In this document: positions 10,650-24,892 of the stretch, one piece after another
How the letters are laid out: each line of letters begins with the position of its first letter
Position numbering within the stretch: position 1 is the first letter of the stretch
Assembly (NCBI RefSeq): GCF_002865645.1
Contig: NW_020194644.1
Span: 472,801-536,800, forward strand
Reading direction: 5' to 3'
Source: Hyaloscypha bicolor E
Lineage: Eukaryota > Ascomycota > Leotiomycetes > Helotiales > Hyaloscyphaceae
Length of the DNA stretch: 64,000 bases
The notes under the pieces: generated by a model
What the model was told of the DNA's origin: nothing
The model's input: the letters and a program-made list of their open reading frames with translations, nothing else
Database searches by the model: none
Position numbers and translations under genes: made by a program

Positions 10650-12629
10650 CCTCAACCTAGGCTTTCGGACATCAAATCACCGCCCATTACGACTTCCTAC
10701 AGATTCGGACATAATAGCGATCGCGATGCTTCTCCCACCGCACCGACGATACTTGCTAAGCTAGACGTCCCGGGGAATTGGTCCGGCAAAGGCCAACACA
10801 TCGAGTTCGCGCGGGGCGAAGCTATACCATTAGAACAAGGAGAATTCTTGGGTCGAGGATCTTTCGCAGATGTGTATGAGGTGACGTGCCAAGGGATATC
10901 AGTAGCACGAAAGCAGATCTATTGCACCCGGCACATGAAGATCGAGGACCTCAAGCGAGAGCTCGATATTCTGAAGAAACTTAGTCACAAGCACGTGGTG
11001 ACCCTGCTCGGCTCATACACGCAGAATAAGATTTTAGGATTGCTCTTGTATCCTGTCGCTGCCTGCGATCTGGGCGTATTCTTAGATGAGCTCGACGAAG
11101 AGCAGAGATCGGGAGCTACAAAATTGGGAGAAGGTCTGTCGAAATTGGCGGATCGTCTTGGCCTGCCTGAGAGCTTGTCTTGTATGAGAGAACGCCTCAA
11201 TAAGGTTTACGGATGTCTCGCCAATGCTATCCAATATCTTCACGATCAAAACGTTCGGCACAAGGACATTAAGCCGCGGAACATTCTCCTTCATAGGAAC
11301 GACGGTTTGTATATCACGGACTTTGGACTCAGTCGGGACATGACAGATTTGTCTAGCAGCGTTACGAATGGGATTGACATTGGCACTTATAAGTATTGTG
11401 CCCCTGAGGTCGCGCTATACGAGCCACGGGGACGGGCGGCAGACATATACTCACTTGGCTGTGTGTTCTTAGAAATTAGTACCGTGCATCGTCGACTTTC
11501 TTTGGCTGCATTCGAGGACTTCAGGACAGAGGATGAAGACCGCTCGTACCAGAATAACCCTCAGAAGTTGCTAGAGTGGATGTCGAAACTCCGTCAGATT
11601 AAGACCGATAACCCCGAAAGTGGAACAATCTTTGATATAGTTGATATTATCGAAAAGATGGTTTCTCCAGTGCCAAACGATCGCCCGGCAATCGAGACTA
11701 TATGTTCGAGCTTGTACCTACTTGGTGGCTTGGTGTATTTTGGCAAATGCTGTATAGCATCGCGGTACCAGACTCTGATAGACATGAACAATGAACTGAG
11801 TTTGTTCTAGCGTTCTTTGCAAGGAAATCCGCTAATATCATTAACAGAGCAGCAAGCAAGACAGTTGCAGATACGGCATGAACAGTTGGAGTTCCTCTAT
11901 GTTGAACGTACGCAGGAGCATGACGCGGAAAAGGCAGCGATGTCAAAGGTCCACGGTGAACAGGTGGCCAAGTTGGTACGATTTCACAACGAAGAGCGTG
12001 CTGCCCGCTCGACAAAGTTTCCCGGAACTATCAGCGACCAACGGGCTGAAAGAGTACGCGTCCGCAAATCCAGAAGTGCCAACTCATATGATGAAGATGT
12101 GGGTTATAGCGATTCATATGGCGGTGATTCCTCTAGTAGCGAACGTGTAACTGTTCGCACACACCGACGCGAGCGATCTATTGAAAGAAACACCCCATAT
12201 ATTTCGCACCGAGAAAATAGATACCCCCATATGCCACATCGATCGCGATCTCGTGAGAGAGACATAGAATCCCTTCCTGTACGGCGCATGCGATCACGAT
12301 CACGATCTCGTGAAAAAGTCAGGACACCCCTTGTCGCACGGCGCGAGCGATCACCATCACCGCCTCGCGAAAGAGGTAGAGTACGTCCCCTGTGGCGGCA
12401 CGAGCGATCTCTGGAGAGAAACCCTGTTAGAGAGCCCGCAAATGTGGTTGAGCGGAAGGTTCAGGCTACTGTTAAAAGAAAGAAGGACAAACCCGAACCC
12501 ATTGGATCTTTTGGCACGACGAAGAAGAAGGAGGATAAACCCTCCAATGGCTTTGCTCTTTGGGGCAGCTCTTGGAAGTCGAGCAGTAAAACTAAGAATC
12601 GAGAACCCACGACCTCGCGAGAAACCTGA
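10650..12629 (+). CDS. Ser/Thr protein kinase with coiled-coil and Arg/Ser-rich tail
   Basis: The catalytic domain is complete: Gly loop GRGSFADV (10851-10874), ATP lysine in ARKQI (10911), RELDIL helix-C Glu, HKDIKPRN catalytic loop (HKD instead of HRD, from 11259), DFG (11319-11327), GTYKYCAPE (APE at 11400-11408) and DIYSLGCVF. It should therefore be active. The kinase frame would stop at 11810, but a 123-bp intron (11725-11847, GTGGCT donor, TTAACAG acceptor, phase 1) joins it to EQQARQLQIRHEQLEF, a likely coiled coil, and then to an Arg/Ser-rich tail with about four degenerate copies of a roughly 20-residue repeat (RSRSRE, RSPSPPRER, HERSLERN). About 618 residues follow the upstream in-frame stop. 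No in-frame ATG precedes the Gly loop, so the true start must be in an unseen upstream exon; coordinates begin after that stop. Such kinases are often expanded in ascomycete accessory gene sets; the substrate is unknown. Confidence 0.75.
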
Positions 12630-12664
12630 CGAGCTCGAGAAATATCAAGAATAGATTCTAAACT

Positions 12665-12952
12665 ATGAGCCTCTGGAGCCTCCTTGGGAAAGCTGGAGGT
12701 TGGTCTGTCAACAAATTCCGCACCATCATCAGCAAGAAATGGCTTACACTAACATGCGTCCTCACCAGTCGTCTATGGCTTCGAAATTCTCTCCCAGGTC
12801 AAGAGCAATACCAACGTATAGCGACAACGATCATCTGGCTAACAGTCGCTCAAAATCGCAAACTGATAGCTGAGCTGTGGGCCCTTCCAGATTCCAAACT
12901 TGAACGGCGCGAGGAGCGTCTCCAAGACGCCAAGTGTGATGGGCACACGTGA
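12665..12952 (+). CDS. Small uncharacterised ORF (95 aa)
   Basis: This ATG-started frame begins 35 bp after the kinase stop: MSLWSLLGKAGGWSVNKF, then a basic, partly hydrophobic middle and a charged end (LERREERLQDAK). It matches no family I know. Another frame across the same bases also looks open and Ser/Pro-rich, so coding status is doubtful. It may simply be 3' UTR of the kinase gene. Confidence 0.25.
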   Translation: MSLWSLLGKAGGWSVNKFRTIISKKWLTLTCVLTSRLWLRNSLPGQEQYQRIATTIIWLTVAQNRKLIAELWALPDSKLERREERLQDAKCDGHT

Positions 12953-13560
12953 CGGAGCATGGGCGGACATCAGGTGTCGTGGATTTGGTTTCCTATTTTG
13001 GGTAATGCTTATATCGGAATTGCACGGATTACGCGGGATTATGTTTTCTAATTAAGTAAGGGGCTTTATATGCTTGGCTAAGCACTAGGGAATAAATAGG
13101 GAGACGCACGTAGCTCTGGAAAGGGGCATTGATTAGTCTTTTATTGGAATTACTTCTTGGAATCAGTTACACTTGCAAGCGTAACTCTGCAGCTTACTTA
13201 CCTTGACTACTTGTGCATTACCCTGCTATTACGTGCCTCACACTCTACAAGGTCTCGATTTGCAGCAAGAAAATACCGCGGTCCAAATCGTACTGTCGAT
13301 CGTCCTGTCGACAGCATCAAAAGATATTTTAAGTACTCCCCCCTGCTCTATCATGAATACAGGCCTGTCTTTGGATTTCGGGGCTATAATACGAAATTTG
13401 CATCAAAAAAGAATACCGCCTCAGAGCTTTAAAGACAAGGAGCATGAGAAAATATACATGCCGAATTTATCCAGACAAAGGAATATGTGTGCATAAAGCG
13501 CCAAGCGTGCAAGTGCAGTCTCTGGTGAAAGAATTGATTTGATATATAGAATGCCGGTGT
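12953..13560. other. Intergenic edge of the left gene island
   Basis: Composition moves from genic to AT-rich between about 13,000 and 13,560. Open frames at 13157-13432 and 13203-13496 have no protein character. The transition to continuous A+T at about 13,555 is abrupt and marks the RIP-affected block. Confidence 0.5.
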
Positions 13561-16500
13561 AATAGGTATTCTGTTCTACCAAAATCCTAAGTTTAATATT
13601 ATTACTATTATATTAAACGCGCGCTTATAATACTAGAGTAAAAGCAATATAATTAGTTAAGAAATAAGTAATTAAACTATTTATAAAATGCGTTTTTATT
13701 ATTACTTGCTTAAAGTAAATAATTAGTATATTAAATAATTAAATTAAATTTAATTAGATTCCCTTATATAAATTAAATCAAGTCAAAATCAGGCTAATTA
13801 AATTATTATATAATTATATATATATAACTTTAAAGCTTTAAAAGTTAAAATAAGGCTAAAATAAAATCTGAACTAGTTATATTTAGTATTATTAAAGGCA
13901 TTCTTTATTAAATTAGATCTAGTACTAATTAGTAAATAAAGCTAAAAGTATTAAAACTTCTTTTATTATATAATAAAATAATATATATATATATATATAT
14001 AAATAAGGGTTTATTTTATTTAGCTAGTTTTAAATAAAACTTAATAAATTATTCTTTATTATATATAATAATACCTTATTAATTATTAATTATAAGCTTT
14101 ATATTAGCTTATAATATAATTCAAATTAATTTCTTACTTATAAATATTATAATTATATTATTCAAATATATATTAATATTAAATTAGTTTCTAATAAATA
14201 TTATTAAGCTTATATATTAGCTTTAGAATATTATTAATAAGAATCTCAAACTTATAGAGTTTATTAACTTAAAAACTCGAATAATAATTAAGGTAATTTT
14301 ATATAACTATTTTAAAAGAAAATATATTTCTGAGTTATAATTTAATTATTTTAATAAATTTTAAATATTTCTTGAACTTGAATTCTTTTTAATAAAATAG
14401 TTTAATAGTAAATATTTTTTTAATATAGCTTTATAATAATTTATTATTATAATAAAACTATTTAATATTTCCTTATTTAATATAAGTAATTTATAAAGCT
14501 AGTAATAAGTTTCCGAAAGTAATATTATAAAGAAAATTATAAGAGAAAGTATTTTTTCTAGTACTAGTATATAAATTATATAGGCTTTAAATATAAAATA
14601 ATAATAATAATAATAATAAGATATTAGCTTTTTTAATTCGAAATTTATATATTTATAAACTAAATTAGAAATAATAATATAAATTTATAAATAGCTATAA
14701 TTAAATAAAATCTATTTTCTTGTTTTTATAATAAAACCTTAATATAATATATAAATAAGATAAATAAGTTTTATTAAATTAGTTTTAAGTTTTTATAAAA
14801 TAATATAAGGAATTAATATATAATACTAATTAAGAAATTTAAGAATATATTAAAGAAAATATTAAAGAAAATATATAATATTATAATTATAAGATATATA
14901 AAAGTTATTAAGATTCCTAAAATAATTTAATAGCTTTTTTGAGCTTATAATAACCTTATTTTAAAACTTTATATTTATATTTCTTATTTAGAATATATTA
15001 TTATTTTTAATAGTTTTATAAAATAAAAAAATAGATTTCTAATTATAATTCTAAAATAATAAATAAAACTAGTAATAGCTATTTTAATAATAAAAAATAA
15101 TAAAAATAAAAGAAATAAAGTTTATTAATATCTTATAATAAAACTAAATTTTAGATTAATATTTAGATCTTTTATTTTATATATAAATTTCGGATCTTAA
15201 TATTCTTTTATTTTTTAATTTAAATCTAAAACTTATTTTAATACTAATAAAAAATCTAAACTAAAGCCTTTTTTAGTTTTAAAACTAAAATTAGCTTTAA
15301 TAATAAATTTTATATAAAAATAAGAAAAATAAAACAAATTCTAAAATAATAAGCCTTATTATAAATCTAATTCTTTTAATAATAGCTTTTTATAAAATAA
15401 TAATAGATTTTATTATTTTAAATATTATAATAAAATAAATATTATAATAAAATAAATTTTGTAAAAAATAATTATTATAATATATTTAAATAATATAAAA
15501 ACTAATATAATAAGAAATTAAAAAAAACTTTATTATTAAAGAAAAATAATTTAAAATTAATAAATTCGAGAATAGGATTTATTTAATTATTAATTATATA
15601 ATTTTTAAAAAACTTATATATTAGAAATATTAGAAATTCTTTTTATTTTATAATAAATTCTTTAAATATATTTATATAAATTTATATAATATTAAATTCG
15701 AATAGGGTTTTTAAGATTCTTAATAAAAACCTAATTTTAAATATTAGAAATTGCTTTTTTATTCGAGTTTCTATAATATAAAACTCTTTTTCTAATATTT
15801 CTAGTTTATTCTTATTTTATAATATTAATTTCTAAGGTTTTTAATATAATTAATAATTTATTTATTAAATTTATTAATATATTTAATATATAGTTTATTA
15901 TAAATAAATAAAAACAAAAATTTATATTACTATAATTTATTTCTAATTTTTTATAAACAAAAATTAATTTATGAAATATTCGAATATTAATATTAATATA
16001 AAATAATTTATAATAATAAAAGAAATCGGATTTAGGCTATAATTATATAAGCTAGTAATATTTATATTATATATATTTAGTAAAATTAATAGCTAGAATA
16101 CTTTTAAAAAAGTAATTATTAAAACTTAAATTATTAAAAATTTTAAGCTTTATTTATTTTTATAATATTATTATTAATTTAAAAAAAGTAATTATTATTA
16201 ATATTTATTATAAAAGTAAATATATAATATTAAAAATATTAATTACTAAAATAATTATTATTCTTTTAATATATATATTATTACAAAAGAAATATAGTTA
16301 TATATTTAAAGCTTTTTATAATAATACTTATAATATTATTATAAAATATATTAATTTTATTATAATTATAAATTCTTTTAATAAAATAAAAAAGATTTTA
16401 ATAAAAATTAAACTTGAAATAGTAACAAAATTTAATAAAAAGCTATTATTTTATATAAAACCTAAAAGTAATAAAAGAAAATTAATATAAAAAAGCTTTT

Positions 16501-18892
16501 AATTTTAAAACCCTTTTTAATAATTATTATAAATATAGTATTTAAGACTTAGAAAATAAAATAAAAGATTTCTAATAAAATAATTTAAAGCTAAAAAAAA
16601 GAAAACTAGAATATAAAAAACTATATAAAAATATATATATTCTATAATATACTAGTTTTAAAGAAATTTAATTTTCTAAATATTTAATAAATTATAATAT
16701 TTTTTTTTAAGTTTTATAAAATCTATTACTTTAATTTGATTCATTTTATATTATTTTTCTTTCTAAAATAAACTAGTATTTCGAATATAAATATTATATA
16801 TAAAAAGCAAATATTTTTAATATATAATTCTAAATAAGTATTATTTTTATATAATTTAGCTAATATTATAAATTTTATAAAAGTTTTAATATATTAATAT
16901 TATTATTATAAAAGCTTTATAGAACTAAGAAGCTATTATTTAATATTAAAGCTAAATATTATACTAAATTCTATACTTTAATTTATTTCTTATTAGTTTA
17001 ATTATAATAATTTATTTAATATTATATTTTTATTTATTATTTTTTAGTATTAATAAAAGTAGTTCCGGGTTTATTTAATTTAATAAAGAATTCTAAGAAT
17101 TCTTTAATAGCTTTTTTATATAGAAAACTAGATATATTTTTCTAGTTTTTAATAGCTTTAAAAAGAAATAAATAGTTATATTTTTCTAAAATCTTAAATA
17201 AGTTCTTTATTTAATTCTCTAGCTTCTAATTTAAATAATTAGATTTCTAGTATTTTATAATAACTTATATTTTATTCCCGACTTGGAAATTAATTAAATA
17301 GTAATATTTATTAGTCTATATTATATATTATTTCTATATTTATTTTATATAACCTTAAATAAATTATTATAATTTATATAATTAGTTTATTAATATTTTA
17401 GCTTTATTTTTTATTTTTATTTAGTTTTTTCTAAAAAATAAACTAGCTTTATTAAAAAAGTTCTAGTTTAAAGATATATAAGATTTATAGCTTTTTTTTT
17501 AGTTATAAATAGAAACTAGCTAATAGTTTTATATTAAAAAAGAATTATTAATAATTAATTATAGTAATTTATTTATTCTAATAATAATTAATATATAAAT
17601 ATAATTTCTATTTATTTATTTATTTAAAAGTAATTCGTTATTTAAAACTTAAGCTTAATACTAATTCTTATATAAAATTCGCTTTGAAATTAAATATAAA
17701 TTAGAGTTTCTAATCTAATATAATTATTTCTGAAATATTTATTTAATATATTATATAAAATAAAAATAGAAGTATTAGTTATTTAATTATAATTATATCT
17801 TATATAGAAATTATATTATAGCTTGATTTATTTTTTAAATAATTCTTAAAATTTCTAATAATATATTATTAGAAATAATTAAAAACTAAAAATAAATAAA
17901 ATAAATTAGGCCTTTTATTTCTTAATATATGTAATTTCCTATAAATATAATAATTACTATAATATTAATTAATATTCTTATTTATAAATAGCTAGTAATA
18001 ATATTTTTTAAATAATTAATAAAACTTTATATATTTAAAATATTTAAAAAGAGATTTATTATATATTTTATAAATTAAAATAATTTATAAAAGTAATTCG
18101 GGAATTATTTCATTATTTATAATATTTAGATATTATTTTTAATTTAGGCTATTATATATAACTTTTCTAGATTTAATAATATATAATTATTTTATAAAAT
18201 TTTATTAATAAATTATAAGCTATTATATTTAATAAAAGCTTTTAATAGTACTTTTAAAAAAGTAATTATAATAAAGGCTATTAGTAAAGCTTTTAAAAAA
18301 TACTTTTTTCTAAAGAAATTTTATTTTTAATAAAAGTATATATTTCAAGAAAGTTTTTAATATATACTTGATTTTTGAAGCCGAATTTCGAATTAAATAA
18401 ACCAATTTTATAAAGTATTATTATAAGCTATAAGTTATAAATAATTTCCGAATTAATTTTATTTCTAGAAAAAGGTATTTAAATTTATATCTTTTTTTTT
18501 AATTTGGTTCTAAATATTTATTTTATTTTATTTTTATAATAAAATATTTATTTATTTATTTAATTTTCCAAAATAATATATAAATTTAAAATAATAATAA
18601 AATAAAAACTTAGTTTAGCTTATTAAAAAAAGAGCTTTTTAGTAATTATAAAGTATTTTAAAATATTATAATTAAAATAAACTTTAAAAAATATATTCTA
18701 AAGATCTTTTAATTTAATTTTCTATTTCTTTAATATTTATATTATAATAAATATTTCTTTATTATATATATTATAATTAAGTTCTATTAGGAATATAATT
18801 TAAAATTTTTTTTTATAAAATATTAAAGGCCTATTTCTGTATTTTGTTAAAATAATAAACTAATAATTATTTCTATTATTATTATTAGTATA
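13561..18892. repeat. AT-saturated RIP-mutated relic DNA
   Basis: The stretch is almost entirely A, T and TA/AT dinucleotides with dense stops in all six frames. Remaining G and C sit mostly in AGCTT, TAGC and CGA contexts. No LTR pair or readable protein motif could be established, so it is probably old retroelement sequence mutated beyond visual recognition. Short tandem runs occur (for example around 13,980-14,000 and 15,421-15,458). Confidence 0.7.
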
Positions 18893-19178
18893 GCTATTTC
18901 TTTAGAAGTTATATATATAGTTATAGGATACGGGATACGGGATATAAGTAATAGAATATAAGTAATAAAATATGAAATATAAGATATAGTTATATAACCT
19001 CGCATTATATTAATAACTCGACTAGTAAACTAGACTTCTTTAGGCTTAGTAAATTTAGAAATTATATATTAATACTATAATACTATAATCCCTATTTCTA
19101 AATAATAACTTTACTAACTTATATAAAATAGTATTCTATAACTATATAATAATATTATATATTTCTAGTAAACTAATA
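18893..19178 (+). repeat. 5' LTR of the copia element
   Basis: 286 bp, alignable throughout with the 3' LTR but longer. It carries about 45 extra bases made of GGATACGGGATA and ATAAGTAATA-type short repeats near 18,926-18,980. Both LTRs share the GCTATTTCTTTAG start and the TTTCTAGTAAACTAATA end. Confidence 0.88.
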
Positions 19179-19270
19179 CTAATTTGTTTATATATATAAA
19201 TTAGGAAGAATTAAGTTATACTTACCTAAGATTTAGTTACTTAGGGGCAAAGCCATTATTTCAGTTAAAG

Positions 19271-19443
19271 AAGAAATAACTATTAATTCTATTACTTATA
19301 ATTCGGTTATATAAATAGGAAAGATACTTAATTTTACTAAGATCTAATTATACTATATTAAAGGAGGAAATATCTATTAGTTCTATTACCTATAATTCGG
19401 TTATATAGGCAGGAAGGGCACTTAATCTTACCAAGTACTAAAA
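19271..19443 (+). repeat. 94-bp tandem duplication in the copia 5' region
   Basis: Two adjacent copies, about 19271-19349 and 19365-19443, share TTCTATTAC, TATAATTCGG and AGGAA-G-CACTTAAT segments at a 94-bp spacing. It lies just inside the 5' LTR, upstream of any readable gag. Confidence 0.75.
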
Positions 19444-22400
19444 CGGTTAACTATTTAATTATTTTATTTTATTCCTATTTAACTTTTATAAAACTCTCTC
19501 AAAAACTACCTTCTTTTAAATCCCTGGAACTCTTAAGCTTCAGAATTATTAAATTCTTCCGGAATGTCAATATTTCACTTCTTAAATTTCACTTCCTAAA
19601 TTTCTTATTATAGATAAAATTTTTACCTCGAATATAATACTTATTATAAATTACTTATTTTATAAATTACTTTTCTTCTTATAAACCTATTCTTCTTATA
19701 AACTACTATATCTCGAACTAAGTATAAGCCTATAGAATATATAATAACAGAATATACTATAGTAAATAATTCCTTTATTAGATCTATCTAATCCGATTAT
19801 TTTATAAATAATAATAATTTCAAGAAATTAGTAAAAAAGTAAAGATATAGGATTAATCTAAACTTTACTAACGCAAACGAGATAACTAAGTTCTTAAATA
19901 CTAAGCTATTTTAATATATTCTCTATAAAATAGTTAATAATAACTTTTAGGAGCTATTTAGATATAATTTTAAGAACTTTACTTATTAAGGGAACTTTAA
20001 TAAATTCGAACTCCCGGAAATACTATATTTATATAAAATCCTTTAATATAGTAATATATTTATATAATAGAATAGTAATACTAATACTATTATAAATACC
20101 CTATATATTATTATAAAGAAAAATAAATAGTATATATAATTAAATAAGAATATATTAGTAGCTAGACTAGACCTTATTAAAAGACTAATTCTATTAGGTT
20201 TTATTACTCTTATAAAGAATAAGTATCTAGAACCTATTATCTTTAATATTTCTATACTATTACTTTCTTTATTACTTCTTTTACTATTATATTCTATACC
20301 TTTACTAGATTTATATACTAGTATAAAAGCTCTAAAAGCAAATAGTATATTTTTATTACTACTACTACTATAACTATATCCAAATAACCTTTAACTTCCT
20401 TTAATTATAAGACTTATTAGGGAAATTACTAAGATCTATACTAAAAAGCAAAAGTATAATAAATCTAATAGTAATTTTAACTATAAACTTACTATTTTCC
20501 TTAATATTTACTAATATATAAAGCTTTTATAAAAGGTACTAATATGAGCTTTTCTTACTATACTAAAGAAACTAGCTTAAGACTACTTCTATAATAACTA
20601 GTTCTCTTAATATATATATAAAAAGGCTTATATTAATATCTGTAGTTTCTTTAAAGGCCTTGGATTTAAATATCGGAATTTAGATAAGTAGAATACTATT
20701 ATATTAGCTTTTATAATAGCTAAATTTCCGGAAAAAAACAATATTTAAGACTATTTAACTATTAATTAATAAACTATATTAATTATAGTATAGTCTTATA
20801 TCTAATTTATAAAATACCAAATTCCTCTATAATAAAATTATTATTTCTTACTAAGGCTTCTAGATATATAAATATATAATCTCAGATTCTCTTATAAATC
20901 TTGGCTAGCTTATTAATAAACTCTAGTTATTTATTACTATATATAAAAGTAAATAATAAGCTAATTCCAAAACCTTCTTTACTAATTAATAATATTACTT
21001 TCAGAATTCTCTAAGCTATTATTCTTCTAGAAATTATTAATATAGATCTAGCCATAACTTTAGAACTTGTAATAATTATTTCAAGCCCCGTAATTATAAT
21101 AATTATATCCTAAAGTTATATTTTATATATAAGAAACCCGAATACTACTTATAGAAATATATATTAGAGAAATAAAAGACTAAAAAGGCTTAATTTAGGA
21201 ATAGAAATATCTATTAGTTCAGATCCCGAAATACCTATAACTTTAATAAATACTTTAGTAATATTTATATATAGTATATTACTAAAGCCAAAAGTAAAGA
21301 AAGTAATAAGGATAATAAGAATAAACTAATAAATAATACTTTTAAGGCTTTATTAATAAAAATAAATAAAGAAGAAAAATACTATTTAGATTTCTACTTT
21401 ATTTTAGTCGAGAGCTTTTTAGCCGCTTTTACTACTCTTATTCTACTAATAACTATAGCTAATATTCTTATAAATAACTTTACTTTCCTTTCTCTTATAT
21501 ATTAGATAATAAGCAAAAACTATATCTTAGAACTTATTAAATCCTTAATAAAAAATACCTAGACTTTTATAATTAATAGTATATTAAGATATAATACTTA
21601 TTATTTTTATAAAGTTATAATTAATACCAGAGCCTCTAGATACTTAATTACTAGTTCTAACTAATTCCAAGCTCTCTAGTAAACTAATAATAGTATTGAA
21701 CTTAATAAAATTACTAAAGGTTAAGTTAATATCTAGTTTAATATTAGATCTATATCTTTTATTAGATCTATAATAGTAAGTATACTAATTAGATAAGTAT
21801 AATTCTATATTATATTTTTAAAAACTTTATTTTTACTTAACTTAGTTAATATAAACAAGCTAGAGGTCTATTTTAATAATCTTACTAATTATCTTATTAC
21901 TTTTATTAGAAAATATATATTTATAATATAATATTTCGGATATTCTTTCCTGTTTTAAAATACTATATTATAAGGCTTTATTTCCGAATTCTTTATTTAT
22001 AACTTCTACTTTCTTATAGAAATCAAATTATAATATCTATACTATTATTTTAGTTATTTATTTATTAATAAGCTCCGAAATATACTAGAATAAGCAGGCT
22101 ATAATATTAATATAAAAGCCCTTAAATACCTTATAAAATACTATAAGTAATACTAAAAATATAGCTAATTACTTAAATAATTTAAGTTTAATCTAAGAGA
22201 TAATATTAGCTTTAATTACTTTATTATTATTAATATTTTCTATATTTCCGATAAGCCTATACTTTATATTATTAATAAAAGTACTCGATATTAAGCTAGC
22301 TAATAGCTCTAGAATATTAGTATAATATATACCTGAAATATATTTAAGTAATACTAAATTAATAACTATTTAGGCCCTTCTAATTAGATTATAGCAGATA

Positions 22401-24185
22401 CTAGAAAGTAGTTTACTAGTAAGAAGTTTACTTAGCTTGCGAATATTATAAGAACTAAGGTTAAGATTATTTCTATAAAAGCTTATAACTTTATTAGAAT
22501 TATAAAATACTATTATAGCCTAATCTAATATACCTATCTTATTATTATAGCTAAAGTTAACGGAATTAATAAGAATACTATACTTTAAATAGCTTTTAAG
22601 GCTATTAATAACTCTATGAGACCTAATAGTATTATTTTAACTTTTTTAGTTTATAATACTTTATTTTAAATAACTAAATATAATATCTTATTATTTATTA
22701 TATTATAGTAATTAGTAGTATTTAAGAAAGCAATAGTAAAAATTCAGAAGCTTTAAGCTAGATATTAAATTACAAATACTTTAAATACCTAAAATAGTTC
22801 TAATATTACTAATATCTATAAATTATTCCTAAATTCGAATGTTTTTATTTAGTATAAAGGAAATACTAGTTAATCTAGTAATTAGAATAAACTATATAAG
22901 CTAATAGCTATTAATAGGGAAAACTATATACTAGCTTTATTATATAATAATACTATTTTTCGTTTAATCTCTATAAAGCCCTTTTATATAAGGAATATTA
23001 AGATTATTACTAATAGCCCTAAACCTAAATCTATTCCCGAATTTAATAATAAGATTAAAGGTAATATAGATATAATTTCTCTTACTATTTCTGTTATTTT
23101 ACTAAAGTATAACAGAAAACGCTTTTATAAAACCCCGGATATTATAGTATTTCTATAGGATAATAAACTATATAAGGATTCCTATTAAGTTAAAGTTACT
23201 AGCTTCTTAGAAAAGAATATATTTAAGGTTATTTTCAGATTTCAGGTATTAAAGGAAATATATATCTTTAATTCTCGGTTTATTAATAAGATTAAGAATA
23301 AGGGTATAAAAAAAGAGCTTAAGAAATCAAGACTAGTTATTTAAGCCTATAATAATAATAAGAAATATATAGTATTAATATAATTACCTATTATTTAATA
23401 TATTAGCTAGAGAATTATTCTTAGTATTACTACTATAATAATAAATATTATAGAATTATATTTATATAATATCTTATAAGCTTATATCTAATTAATAATC
23501 TTACTCAATTATAATTTCTATATTAATTTATTCTATAAACTTACTAGAGAGCCAAATTTAAAAAACGGTTCTATTCTAAAAGTTATAAAACTATTATATA
23601 ATATATTAGAAGCTAGAAACTACTAGTTTAAGACTTACTATTCCTATTATATTAATAAGCTTTCTATAGAATAATTGACTTATAACCCTTATCTTTTTTA
23701 TAGTAAGTAATTCTTCGGAATTATTAGCCTTTAAACTAATAATTTTATAAAGATAAAGTAACTAAAGCTTTATAAGACTAAGTTTTTAGCTAAGAAATAT
23801 AAATCTCTTATTTTTAATTATAATCTCAAGTTTAATAGAGATATTATTCATATAAATATTACTAGAATTACTCTCATATAAGAATACTAGTATAAAAATC
23901 TCCGAATTATTTCTATAAAAAATACTACTATTATAAGTAATAAGAATACTATTTATTAAAATCTCTTTATTAAGAACTAATATATTACCTAATATACTAG
24001 AGAAATATATATTATATTAATCTATTAACCAGAAGCTTTATATAATCTATTAATTATTACTTAGGCTATTAAATCTTTGAAAACTAATATAAAAGTACTT
24101 AATAAGTATATTTAATAGCAAATTAAGAATACTACTAGAGAACTAAAATTCGTAAAGCTAGTAAAGGAATTCTTATATTTAATTA

Positions 24186-24241
24186 TTTTTATAAATACTT
24201 TATTTATAAATACTTTATTTATAAATACTTTATTTATAAAT
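24186..24241 (+). repeat. 15-bp in-frame tandem repeat in copia pol
   Basis: TTATAAATACTTTAT is repeated three times plus a partial copy between RT and RNase H. The period is a multiple of three, so it would add five residues per copy without shifting frame. Confidence 0.8.
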
Positions 24242-24757
24242 AATAGAGATCTCTTTTCCTAAATCGGATATATTCTAGTTCTAGTAAATAGAACTAGATA
24301 TACTAATATTATTTACTAGTTCTTTACTAAATATAAGAGAGTTACTAGAAGTATTCTAGCTTTAGAACTCTATAATATAACTTATGGTTTTAATATAAGT
24401 GCTTTAATTAAATCTATAATTAATAAAGTACTAGAAATAGAACTATTACTAGTTATTTATATGAATTCAAAGTCGTTATATAAATGCCTTATTAAATTAA
24501 GTACTACTCGAGAGAAATGCCTAATAATTAATATAATATATCTTTACTAGATATATAAATAATAAGAGATTATAGAAGTTAAGTAAATTAAGAGAGAATT
24601 AAATCCTACTAACTCTATAACGAAATCGAAGCCATGAAACGCCCTTAAGTGCCTTATTAATATAAATACTATATAATTAGATATAGAGAAATAGATTAAA
24701 TATAAATAGAGCAGGAAATAAATATATAAATAAGAGAATATATATAGAGATTCCCTT

Positions 24758-24814
24758 AGTATCTAGTATCTGGGTATCTAGTATCTAGATATCTGGTATC
24801 TGAGTATCTAGTAC
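24758..24814 (+). repeat. TATCTGG/TAGTATCT short tandem array before the copia 3' LTR
   Basis: About six units of GTATCTAGTATCTGG-type sequence lie in the non-coding segment about 80 bp before the 3' LTR. The same core occurs in the LTRs of the two Ty3/gypsy elements in this window. Confidence 0.75.
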
Positions 24815-24892
24815 TAGGCCGGATTAGGGAATTTGTATATAATTAGAGGAAAGTACTATTTTCTGTTTTTTGCGTTTTTAGAGAGTTTCTAG

